From NCBI GenBank assembly GCA_963747255.1, contig CAVVEG010000018.1, positions 124,001 through 188,000 of the forward strand: a DNA stretch of 64,000 nucleotides, given 5' to 3'. The first letter of the stretch is position 1. Each line of letters starts with the position of its first letter. The DNA comes from CAIYRG01 sp963747255 (GTDB lineage: Bacteria > Pseudomonadota > Alphaproteobacteria > Micropepsales > Micropepsaceae). Shown in pieces: positions 54,209 through 62,735 of the stretch. A program made the translations under genes and the position numbers. The notes under the pieces are model-generated. The model was not told the origin of the DNA, did not search any database, and saw only the letters and a list, made by a program, of their open reading frames with translations.

Positions 54209-55279
54209 TTACCCGGTGGCGAACGAGGTTGCCGTGAGTGTCGCCGACGTGCCATCCAACCGTGTCAGGATTGCCCGTGTCCGCGGATATGCTGCGAGCA
54301 AGCTCCGTGCGCGTGCCTCTCCGGTAACGCAGATGGCAGTCGCAAGCCCGTCCGCAGCCGTCGCTCTGGGACTGATCACCGCCACCTGGACAAGGTTATT
54401 GGCGCTCGTCCCGGTGTGCGGATCAAAAATGTGGTGAAAGCGCCCGCTCGCCTCGAATGTCGTGCCATAACCGCCCGACACCGCGAGCGCCATGTCCTCA
54501 AGCTCAACCCTGCCACCGATGCCGATGCGGTCTTTGCCGTTGCGGATGCCAATCCGCCATGCATGCCCATCCGGGTGGCGTCCGATGGCGCGGAATTCGC
54601 CCAAATCGACCATTGCGCTCTCGAAACCTTCATTGCGCAGCATATCGGCTATGGCATCCGTGACTCTGCCTTGAGCATTGGCGTTCAGCGTAATGGCCAT
54701 GCCGGCGCGTGTGAACGCGATTTTCCCTGCACCGCTTTCGATCTGGCGGAAGTCCACGAAGCGACGGGCGACATCATGCGCTTTGGCTGCAATATCTGGC
54801 TGGATGTGGGTATGCGACCAGAAATGCGCCTCGTAAAGCCGCCACAGTGGTTGCACTGAAATGTCAAAATCGCCACCGCTCAACTCGCCGAGACGTTGGC
54901 TCTCCTCAATAAGGTGGCGCAACTCGGACGAGGGCTTCAGCAGAGTGCCTGCCTCATTGAGGCGCGAGATTTCGCTGTCTGTGCGATAAAGGCTGAAGAT
55001 CCGCTCAAAGCGTTCGATCTCGCGGAGCACCTTGAGCATTGTCGCCCGGGCGAATGCGGCATCGGTGTGCCACAAAGTGAGCTCCGACAATGCACCAAGC
55101 ACTTCGCCGCGCCAGCTGTACAGCTGACCTTTCGGCGCCGTTGCACGCACCCCTGCGATCATCAGCGGCAAACCGACAAATGCCGCCGCGACGCGCAAGA
55201 TCCGGCGGCGTGTCAGACTTGGTAGCGCGCGTCGCAGATTGCGCGTGCCTGTCCTCGCGGCGCTCTCGCCTTCAGACAT
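54209..55279 (-). CDS. apbE: FAD:protein FMN transferase (ApbE family), exported
   Basis: A 356-residue flavinyltransferase that attaches FMN to Thr or Ser of target proteins. The N-terminus has a twin-Arg signal-like stretch (TRRRILRVAAAFVGLPLMIAG). The family pattern FERIFSLYRTDSEISRLNEAG, GGDFDISVQPLWRLYEAH, the LNANAQGRVTDAIAD loop and the C-terminal FDPHTG-NN segment are present, with an acidic metal site. It starts within the last eight bases of the NosR gene, so the two are co-translated. The NosR FMN-binding domain is the expected target. Confidence 0.92.
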   Translation of the reverse strand: MSEGESAARTGTRNLRRALPSLTRRRILRVAAAFVGLPLMIAGVRATAPKGQLYSWRGEVLGALSELTLWHTDAAFARATMLKVLREIERFERIFSLYRTDSEISRLNEAGTLLKPSSELRHLIEESQRLGELSGGDFDISVQPLWRLYEAHFWSHTHIQPDIAAKAHDVARRFVDFRQIESGAGKIAFTRAGMAITLNANAQGRVTDAIADMLRNEGFESAMVDLGEFRAIGRHPDGHAWRIGIRNGKDRIGIGGRVELEDMALAVSGGYGTTFEASGRFHHIFDPHTGTSANNLVQVAVISPRATAADGLATAICVTGEARARSLLAAYPRTRAILTRLDGTSATLTATSFATG

Positions 55280-57446
55280 GGTTCACCATGGACGCAACGG
55301 GCTTTGCCTTGCCGCGCAGCCTGGTGGCCTGCACCAGCGGCGGACACCGCTTGTCATCATAATATTCGACCTGGCAGTCGAGGCACTGAAAGCATTCGGC
55401 GGTGTTGATTTTGCCAGTCGGCGAGATCGCCCGCACGGGACAGGCGCGTTCGCACAGATGACATGGACTCCCACATTCGGGGCGACGCTTGAGCAGATTG
55501 AGAAGGTGCAGTCGATCCAGGAATGCGAGCAGCCCGCCCAGGGGACAGAGGAAGCGGCAATAGGCCCGCTCCGAGAACAGTCCGATGGCCAACAATGTCC
55601 CGGCATAGAGTACGTAAGGCCAGGCGCGCGTGAATTTCGATGTGATCGCTGTCTTAAACGGCTCGACCTCGAGCACGCGCCCCGATGCGTCGATCTGAGT
55701 CGTCACCAGGACCAAAACGACGGCAGCTGCGATGTACTTGCCCATCCATAAGCGCCGCTCCAGCGCGATGGGCGGATTCCATTGCGGGACACCGAGGGCG
55801 CGGGACAATTGGCCGAGCAGCTCCTGCAGCGCGCCGAAGGGGCACAGCCAACCGCAGAATACGCCGCGCCCGATCAACGCCACCGATACCAGAGTGTAAC
55901 CGGCAATGATGACGATCAGCGGCTCGGCAAGGTAGAATCCGATGTCCAGATGATGGAATGGCGCTGTCATATAGTTGATGACGTGAACGGTCGAAAGCTG
56001 CACACCTGCGGTCCAGCCCAGCCAGACCAGAACAATCAGCAGAAATCCACTGCGCACGAGCCGGTGGATAACGCGGGAACGCACGAGCCTGGTCTGAAAA
56101 ATGAAGATCAGAGTGAGTACTGACAGCAGCGCCGTCAGAATTACGATGTTCAGCTTTTCCTCGCCCCAGGCCTCGACCCAGGCGGGCACAGGTGACAGCA
56201 GGTCCTGATCCAGGTCCAGGTCCAGTTGCGGCTGCGCTGTCGTCACCTCTGCGTCTGGGGCTGCCGAGCCGATTCGCGATGCGTCCGTCGCCGCCGGAGT
56301 GTCGGGGCTATCGACCAGATTGGCGGGCAGCTTGTAGTCGAGTCCGAACGGGACCGCCAACGGGGGATTACCTGCGCCATTGACCAAAATTTCCAGCCGC
56401 CAGGGCTTTGAACGGTCAAAGCCGGAATGGGCGGGAAGGGCGAACAGTCCGGCGACCTCCTGTCCTCTGATTGGCGGCGCATAGGTGTAGTCGGCTTCGG
56501 TGAAGCGAAAAATTTTCCCGCCCTGAATCACGCGGAGGCGGTCGAAGCGGTTTCCCGAGGACGAGTCATAATATTTCGTTCCGAGAAAATTGTAGGGACC
56601 GTTCGAGGCGACGTAGATCGCCTCGGCGCCGCTCGGCAGTTTGCTCTTGTACTCTTCCAGTGTGACCACACCGAGCAGATTGCCGCCAATGGCGGCCGGC
56701 GTGGCCAGCGCAGTCGCGAATTCGATGTAGAGTTCGTCATCCCTGCCGAGCGGCCAGTCGAGTTTGGCTCCCGAAGCGCGTTGTCTGACGAGGGCTGCCG
56801 CGACTTCGCCCGATGTCACCCGGCGCCTGACCAGCGCGCCCTCGGTGATGAGCTCATCCACCGACTTCATTTTGAAGCTGTTGACATCGAGGACCTGAGC
56901 GGTCGCCGCAGTCCGCGGCGCATGCGCGCGAAGCACCATTGCGGCCGTGGCGAGAACCGCGGTGCGCATGGCGCGCGCACTGACAGTGGTGTCGGCGACG
57001 TAGTCGGGCGGCAGCGGATCGGTGCCGCCGCGCAGCGGTCTGCCGGCCTGGCGGGCAAGAAAGGTATCGAGCTCGCGCTGGCGAATGGCGTCGCCGACGA
57101 TATGTGGCTCGTTGTGGAACACCACCTTCGCGCCGGTGATGCGTCCTGAAAGGTCGATGCCGGCAATCACGTCGAACGGCGTCGACGTATAGCCGGGTGC
57201 AGCGATGATATCGAGCGTCGAAAACACATAGGCCACGATCTTGCCGCCCTTGAAGACCGCGATGGCGGGTGGCGAGCCTTCCTCCACTCCGAGGCTTTCG
57301 GCGCCCGGATAGACCACGGCCATGACCGCGGGCGTAAGCCGTTCGCGCAGCTTGCCCTTTTCCGCGAGGGCCGGCGAAGCCAAGATGAGCGCGACCAACG
57401 CGATGCAGACGCGCCGCAGCCATTTTGATGGGTCTGGGAAATGCAT
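55272..57446 (-). CDS. nosR: NosR/NirI-family membrane flavo-iron-sulfur protein
   Basis: A 724-residue protein with a signal peptide (residues 1-28), a periplasmic FMN-binding domain (about 40-270), five or more membrane helices (about 420-640) and C-terminal iron-sulfur motifs. CGWLCP and CRFLCP occur in the helices; CGSPCHLCERACP and CFQCLDC follow. The presumed flavinylation segment is DYVADTT (148-154): Thr 154 is kept but the usual Gly-Ala pair is Asp-Thr. NosR donates electrons to nitrous oxide reductase, yet no nosZ or nosDFY is in this window. The ApbE gene follows with eight bases of overlap. Confidence 0.9.
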   Translation of the reverse strand: MHFPDPSKWLRRVCIALVALILASPALAEKGKLRERLTPAVMAVVYPGAESLGVEEGSPPAIAVFKGGKIVAYVFSTLDIIAAPGYTSTPFDVIAGIDLSGRITGAKVVFHNEPHIVGDAIRQRELDTFLARQAGRPLRGGTDPLPPDYVADTTVSARAMRTAVLATAAMVLRAHAPRTAATAQVLDVNSFKMKSVDELITEGALVRRRVTSGEVAAALVRQRASGAKLDWPLGRDDELYIEFATALATPAAIGGNLLGVVTLEEYKSKLPSGAEAIYVASNGPYNFLGTKYYDSSSGNRFDRLRVIQGGKIFRFTEADYTYAPPIRGQEVAGLFALPAHSGFDRSKPWRLEILVNGAGNPPLAVPFGLDYKLPANLVDSPDTPAATDASRIGSAAPDAEVTTAQPQLDLDLDQDLLSPVPAWVEAWGEEKLNIVILTALLSVLTLIFIFQTRLVRSRVIHRLVRSGFLLIVLVWLGWTAGVQLSTVHVINYMTAPFHHLDIGFYLAEPLIVIIAGYTLVSVALIGRGVFCGWLCPFGALQELLGQLSRALGVPQWNPPIALERRLWMGKYIAAAVVLVLVTTQIDASGRVLEVEPFKTAITSKFTRAWPYVLYAGTLLAIGLFSERAYCRFLCPLGGLLAFLDRLHLLNLLKRRPECGSPCHLCERACPVRAISPTGKINTAECFQCLDCQVEYYDDKRCPPLVQATRLRGKAKPVASMVNHV

Positions 57447-57764
57447 CGGAACGGCGTGCAGATCCGGGTTTCAATATTCGGATGCTCAGAATAACACCTG
57501 TGCGCAGAATAGCGACGCTGCGAGGCATCAACAAAGTTACGGTCACGATCTCTGGCCGGCGGACAGGGCATCAAAGCTATTGTCTTCGCCGTTGCCAAAA
57601 TTGATACTTTGCGCCGGTCGCCCAGGGACGGGGCAATCACGAGATCGGGAAATGCCGGGTACGGAGCGTGTTGATCTGGTTTGACGAATTCGCGTGGCAG
57701 GAGGGGTTTGCGAGGCCGAAGGAGTAACGGAAAACGGCCCGCGCAGAATTAACGGGGGGTTCTC
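57447..57764. promoter_or_regulatory. Divergent promoter region between nosR and the duplicated membrane protein
   Basis: A 318-base gap between divergent genes, which should hold both promoters. I saw no FNR/NosR-type TTGAT-N4-ATCAA palindrome. A run of G just before 57765 is the ribosome site of the plus-strand gene. Confidence 0.4.
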
Positions 57765-59180
57765 ATGTATCTGATTCCTCAATCCTGGTCGCATGTGCAC
57801 ATCCTCATTGGCGTTTTTCCAACTGTCGGATTTCTGTTCGTGCTCGGCGTCTACGTCGCCGGATTGCTCACCGGCAATGACTTAGTCAGGCGCGTCTGTC
57901 TCGCAATGTTTGGCATGGTGGCGCTGCTTACAATCCCCATCTATGTCAGCGGGATTGGTTCGATGGCTGATTTGTCCGGGAATCCCCGATTCTCCAGGGA
58001 CGCCATAGCAACTCACTATGTTTGGGGAATGGTGGCGCTCGCGGTTATTGCCATCAGCGGAGTCGTTGCAGGCATCGAGCTGTGGCGATCATGGCGCGCC
58101 CGCCGCGCCGCCGGCGATCCATTCCATCTGATATTGGGACTTACGATCGTCACTCTGGTCCTGACGATTGTCGCGGACGAGCTTGGCCTCCGGATCAATC
58201 ACCGCGAACTGCAATTGACCGCGACCATTCCCGATATCTCCACGCCGCAGGCATGGTCGCATGCGCATATCATTCTGAACCACATTCCGACCGCCGGGAT
58301 CGTGTTCGCGATCGCGTTCTTTTTTGCGGCACGCGTCGCGAACAACGACATCTTGAAGCGAGCCAGCCTTACGCTTTTCGTCATTTGCGCCATCTTCGGC
58401 GTGCCGACCTACGTCGCCGGCACCGCTGCGATGTGGGCTTTGACACAGCCTGCGATCCCGGACATGCCCATTTCAAGGGCCGTGATCAATGCCCATCGCG
58501 ACATGGCGTTGTGGACGCTGTTTGGTTTGGCATTCACGGGCGTCGCCGCCTGGATCGAACTGTGGCGGTCGCGCTATCGTGGTGGCTTTTCCCGGCTGTC
58601 GCTTAACCTGGTTCTGTTGTTCGCCTTTGTCACCCTCGCCGTCATGACCGAAACCGGGCATCGCGGCGGTCTGATCAATCACCCCGAGATCGTTCTGGCG
58701 ACGGACAACCTGCGGACGGATGTCAACACAGGCATATCCGCTTCCCTCGAAACGCTGATGAAGGAGATGATCTGGTTTGCCCCCTGGCAGACCGTGCATT
58801 TCTTTGGCTACTGCCTGATCTTCGGGTCGGCGTTCGCTGTTGTCCTGCGCGTGCTGGGCTTCTGGAAATCCGCATCCTTTGCCGCCATGCATCAGTTGCT
58901 CGTACTCGGATTGATCGGCGTGTTGCTGAACGTCATCAGCGGGATGCTGATGATGCTTTCCGACAGCTACCGATACATTGTCGGTGATGCCGGATTTGCG
59001 CCGAAGATCGTATTCATCACGATCGGCACCACAGCGGTGCTGTATTTCTCGCTGTCGAACCGGCTTTGGAACGTCAAAGCGGGAGAGAATGCACCGACCG
59101 CTGCAAAATGGGTTGCAGCCGTGGCGTTACTGGCGTGGGTCGGGGTGATCGCTTTCGGCCGATTATTGCCTTATCTCTGA
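57765..59180 (+). CDS. Membrane protein with tandem His-rich duplication and a third domain
   Basis: A 471-residue integral membrane protein. Residues 1-150 and about 157-310 are two copies of one unit: WSHVH (8-12) and WSHAH (164-168), GVFPTVGF and NHIPTAGI, TIPIYVSG and GVPTYVAG, His 84 and His 244 before a GIELWRSW/WIELWRSR helix end, and INHREL and INHPEI (His 146 and 306). The repeated histidines, in or near helices, could ligand heme b or a metal. The third part (about 325-471) resembles the separate protein encoded next, at 59221. GGGGGG lies just before the ATG. I cannot name the family. Confidence 0.75.
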   Translation: MYLIPQSWSHVHILIGVFPTVGFLFVLGVYVAGLLTGNDLVRRVCLAMFGMVALLTIPIYVSGIGSMADLSGNPRFSRDAIATHYVWGMVALAVIAISGVVAGIELWRSWRARRAAGDPFHLILGLTIVTLVLTIVADELGLRINHRELQLTATIPDISTPQAWSHAHIILNHIPTAGIVFAIAFFFAARVANNDILKRASLTLFVICAIFGVPTYVAGTAAMWALTQPAIPDMPISRAVINAHRDMALWTLFGLAFTGVAAWIELWRSRYRGGFSRLSLNLVLLFAFVTLAVMTETGHRGGLINHPEIVLATDNLRTDVNTGISASLETLMKEMIWFAPWQTVHFFGYCLIFGSAFAVVLRVLGFWKSASFAAMHQLLVLGLIGVLLNVISGMLMMLSDSYRYIVGDAGFAPKIVFITIGTTAVLYFSLSNRLWNVKAGENAPTAAKWVAAVALLAWVGVIAFGRLLPYL

Positions 59181-59220
59181 AGGGTCAGCACTTGACGGAC
59201 ACATAAGTGGGGCTTGCAAA

Positions 59221-59697
59221 GTGCTTGAATGGCTTGAAAGTTCACAGTTCTCCGCCTGGATACGGAACGACTTATGGGGCTGGCCGTTCGCGCTGACGCT
59301 TCACGCGTTCGGGACGGCGCTTGTCGTTGGTTTCATCCTCATCATTGGCCTGCGGCTGCTTGGTCTATCCGCGATGATTCCCTATACCTTGCTCAAACGG
59401 CTGTTTCCCGTCATCTGGGTCGCGGTTGCTCTGCAATTCGTCAGCGGCTTCGTGCTGTGGATGACGAAGCCGACACAATATGTCGTCGATACCGCCTTCG
59501 TGCTGAAGTTCCTGTTGGTGATCGCCGGGATTGTTCTGACGTTGTATCTCTATCGGATCATCAAGCACGAGGCCGCACTATGGGACGCAAGAGGCAACGC
59601 CTCTTCGCGAGCCGTTACACTTGGGACCGCGGCCATTCTCGTCTGGTGCACGGTTCTCATCGCCGGCCGGCTGACGGCACATTTGGGGTCCATCTGA
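59221..59697 (+). CDS. Small membrane protein related to the C-terminal part of its neighbour
   Basis: A 158-residue protein with about four membrane helices, starting at GTG 59221 after a purine-rich AAGTGGGG stretch. Its plan, with WPFALTLHAFGTALVVGFILI, RLLG, LQFVSGFVLWM and YVVDTAFVLKFLLV, matches the third domain of the neighbouring protein: VHFFGYCLIFG, RVLG, LNVISGMLMML and YIVGDAGFAPKIVFI. It resembles DUF6644-type proteins. The single conserved His after the first helix start might be a heme ligand. It is 40 bases behind the larger gene and probably co-transcribed. Confidence 0.7.
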   Translation: MLEWLESSQFSAWIRNDLWGWPFALTLHAFGTALVVGFILIIGLRLLGLSAMIPYTLLKRLFPVIWVAVALQFVSGFVLWMTKPTQYVVDTAFVLKFLLVIAGIVLTLYLYRIIKHEAALWDARGNASSRAVTLGTAAILVWCTVLIAGRLTAHLGSI

Positions 59698-59709
59698 TCG
59701 AAACTGGCA

Positions 59710-59741
59710 GCGGCCTGTCGGGACATCTCCGGACAGGCCGC
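59710..59741. terminator. Hairpin between convergent genes
   Basis: GCGGCCTGTC, a 12-base loop, then GACAGGCCGC: ten perfect pairs between the membrane-protein stop (59697) and the ankyrin gene end (59771). A T-run is weak on both strands. Confidence 0.5.
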
Positions 59742-59770
59742 TTCGTCAATTCGACGCCGGTACAGTGGGA

Positions 59771-61302
59771 CTATTTTGTGGCCGAGACATCGTCCCCGGA
59801 ACGCTGAAGGACGACGTTGACGCCGGACTGTTTCAGCGGCGTGGCGCCCAGTTTGAGAAGCAGTTTGGCAGTGTCCTCGCGGTATCTGCGCGGAATCTGG
59901 AGCCTGCGGGCGCCGATCTCCTTGGTAAGGACGGACAGGGAAATGCTCAGCGGCGTTTGCCCAAAATTGTCCTTCTGATCGATCTTTGCGCCCTTGCTGG
60001 CCAGATATTCGATGTCCTCGTTGATGCCCTGATAAGCGGCGGCGTGCAATGCAGTCCAGCCGAATTGTCCGGCGGCATTCACGTCGGCGCCGTGCTCGAC
60101 GAGATACCTTAAAGTCTGGGCCGACATTGCGCGTTCTTCGGGCTCTCTTGCCCTCTGGACGTCCGTACCGGCGCCGGCGGCCATGATCAATGCCGTTGTG
60201 CCCGTCTCGGTGGGAATGTTGGGATCGGCTCCGGCTTCCACCAGGGCCTTGATCACGTCGATGTTGCTGGTCTCGGCCGCCAGCACCAGCGGAGTTGAGC
60301 CCTGGAGAAGGATCTCGGTAACGGTGAGCGCGGTACGACGTTTCAATGCAACACCGCTGCCTTTCTTGACTTCGTCGGCAGCCTTTGACTGGTCCTGCTT
60401 GATACGGAGATTGGGATTTGCGCCGTGCTTCAGAAGCGATTTGACGATGGCCAGCTGGGCATCCTTTCGCTCGAAGTCAATTCCATAATCGGAATCCCGT
60501 ACGGCGCGATGCAACGCTGCGTAACCATTGGCATCCAACAGATTGGGATTGGCTTCATTGTCGAGCAGCGCGTCGACTGCCTTCACCTGCCCCATGGCGC
60601 TGGCGATGATCAGGGGTGTCAATGCCGTTTTCGGCTGGGCTTCATCCACCTTGGCGCCGGCGCGGAGGAGAATACGAGCGCTGTCCGCATCGCCTTGCTG
60701 GGCGGCGAACATCAACGGGGAGAATCCGGTCTTCGAAGCAAGCTCCACGTCGGCGCCGTGTTTGACAAGCTCATCGACCACCGCGACCTGACGTTTCGCA
60801 AGCGCCCACATCAAAGCGGTTTGTCCGCTCATGGATTCCTGCGCATTGGGTTTCGCACCGCTCGCGAGCAACGCGCGGACCGTCTCGAGGTTACCCCGGC
60901 CAGCGGCCGCCATCAGCGGCGTTTCGCCCGACATAATGGGCATGTTGGGATCGGCCCCGGCGGCCAGCAGTTTCCTGGCCATCGCCGGATCCTGCTGCTC
61001 GGCCGCGGCGTAAAGCGCCGTTGCGCCGAATTCATTGGCGTGTCTTAGCGCTTGCGCCGGCGTGCAGGAGAAGATCGGCCATGGCAAGGTCGTTGCGGGA
61101 GGCCGCCCAGACCAGCGCCGCCGTACCTTCGGCACCGGCAACGTCTTTCTTTGGCATGCTGCTGAGCAGAGACTGCACGGCTGCACGGTCACCTTCCTTT
61201 GCGGCAGTCACCAACGACATGTCGCTCGCCTGCTGCAAGTGCGGCACCCGCAAGGATCGTCGAGCCCATCAATGCCGCCAGAATTGTTGCTCTTGTGTTC
61301 AT
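59771..61302 (-). pseudogene. Exported ankyrin-repeat protein with two frameshifts
   Basis: The frame from ATG 61302 (TGGAGAATTGCA upstream) gives a signal peptide, RATILAALMGSTILAGAALA. The next frame begins MSLVTAAKEGDRAAVQSLL and ends AGASAKTR. A third runs NEFGATALYAAAEQQDPAMARKLLAAGADPN through to 59771. Removing one base near 61225 and one near 61038 gives a protein of about 509 residues. It holds about nine or ten ankyrin repeats (G-x-TALM-AA, LL-x-AGADPN), so an intact product would be a periplasmic ankyrin solenoid. Two single-base shifts suggest recent decay or base errors. Confidence 0.8.
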
Positions 61303-61350
61303 TGCAATTCTCCAGTTTGGACCGTGTTCCGTTCGAGCATAATCGGAGGC

Positions 61351-61366
61351 CCCCGCTTTCGCGGGG
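61351..61366. terminator. Short G/C-rich hairpin
   Basis: CCCCGC, loop TTTC, GCGGGG, between the start of the ankyrin gene and the end of the DUF1552 gene. No T-run; may be a repeat-type palindrome or weak terminator. Confidence 0.3.
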
Positions 61367-61385
61367 ATCTTCGTCGTAGGCCGCG

Positions 61386-62735
61386 CTAAGCGGTAAGGCT
61401 CGGCAGAACAAGCCGTCCCGTGCTGTCTCCCAGTTTGTCCAGATGGGGCACCCCCGCCTTATCCAGCATGGTAAGGAGCAGATTGGTCATTGGCGTGCGT
61501 TTGGGATATTTGACATGCACTCCGCCCTTGATCCCGCCAATACCGCCTGCGACCAGCAGGATCGGCAGATTGATATAAAGGTGCAGATTGGCGTCGCTGA
61601 GGCCGGCGCCGTACAGGATCATCGAGTGATCGAGCAGTGAGCCGTCGCCGTCCTTCGTGTCGCGCAGTTTGCCGAGGTAATAGGCCAGCATTCTCGTATG
61701 CAGGCCGTTGATCTGGGTGGTCTTCACCTGCTTCTCGCGATCACCCTGGTGATGGGTACAGGGGTGGTGGGCATCGCCAAATCCCAGTTCGGGATAGGCG
61801 CGTCCGCTCATTTCATGGCCCATCTGGAAGGTGATGACACGTGTCATGTCGGTCTGCCAGGCGAGGACCATCAGATCGGCCATCAGTTTGAAGTAATCCG
61901 AGAAGACTTCCGGTGAACCGACCGGGCTTCCGATGGGCAAGGCATGGATGTCCTGCTTCTCGGCCAGCTGCATGCGCCGCTCGACATCGCGGATCGCATC
62001 CAGATACTGGTCGACTTTGGACCGATCCGTTCCGCCGACCCTTACCCGCAGCCGTTTGACGTCCGCATTAATGGCATCGAGGATGCTCTTGTCCTCCTGC
62101 CGAATCTCCAGGCGCGCTTTCGGATCCGCGCCGCCGTCGCCGAACAGACGCTCGAAGATGGCTCGTGGCCGGTTCTCCATCGGTAGCGGCGTGGTCTCGT
62201 TGCGCCATGAGATCGTGTCGTAATAGGCGCAACCATAAGCGGACTCGCAGGCGCCCACGATTTCGGCGGATTCCAGACCGATTTCGAGCGAAGCGAGCTG
62301 GGTATATTTGCCGAATTCCCTGGCCGCAATCTGGTCGACGGAAATTCCGGCGCGAATATCTGCACCGGATGTCATTTTTGCGTGCGTTCCCGTCAGGTAG
62401 GCGGTGCAGGCGCGGGGATGATCACCGCCCACTTCGCCATCACGGCCGGCGGCTTGTTGATGATCGAGCCCCCCGATCACGACCATGCGCTCGCGGAAGG
62501 CCTCCAGCGGCTTGAGAGTCGGCGTCATTTCCCAGCCGATGCCCTCCGTTTTGGGCGTCCATTCATTGTTCAAATCGAAGATCCCGTTCGGAACCTCCAT
62601 GAACGCCATGCGGATCGGCCGTTTGGTTTCGACGGCAAAGGCCGGGGTCATGGCATCCAGCATCGGCAAGGCGACCGCAGCGCCAGCGCCGCGCAAGAAC
62701 GTCCGACGGGGAATGGATTTTTTAACTATTAACAT
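61386..62735 (-). CDS. DUF1552-family Tat-exported protein
   Basis: A 449-residue protein with a twin-Arg signal (PRRTFLRGAGAAVALPMLDA). Family marks are MAFMEVPNGI near the mature start, GLDHQQA and GGDHPRA, the THHQGDREK region, a GSLLDHSMILYGAGLSDANLH segment with conserved Asp/His, and NLLLTMLDKAGV at the C-terminus. DUF1552 proteins are related to sulfatase/alkaline phosphatase-type folds, but no reaction is known. The ATG lies 14 bases inside the end of the DUF1592 gene, so the two are translated together. Confidence 0.88.
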   Translation of the reverse strand: MLIVKKSIPRRTFLRGAGAAVALPMLDAMTPAFAVETKRPIRMAFMEVPNGIFDLNNEWTPKTEGIGWEMTPTLKPLEAFRERMVVIGGLDHQQAAGRDGEVGGDHPRACTAYLTGTHAKMTSGADIRAGISVDQIAAREFGKYTQLASLEIGLESAEIVGACESAYGCAYYDTISWRNETTPLPMENRPRAIFERLFGDGGADPKARLEIRQEDKSILDAINADVKRLRVRVGGTDRSKVDQYLDAIRDVERRMQLAEKQDIHALPIGSPVGSPEVFSDYFKLMADLMVLAWQTDMTRVITFQMGHEMSGRAYPELGFGDAHHPCTHHQGDREKQVKTTQINGLHTRMLAYYLGKLRDTKDGDGSLLDHSMILYGAGLSDANLHLYINLPILLVAGGIGGIKGGVHVKYPKRTPMTNLLLTMLDKAGVPHLDKLGDSTGRLVLPSLTA

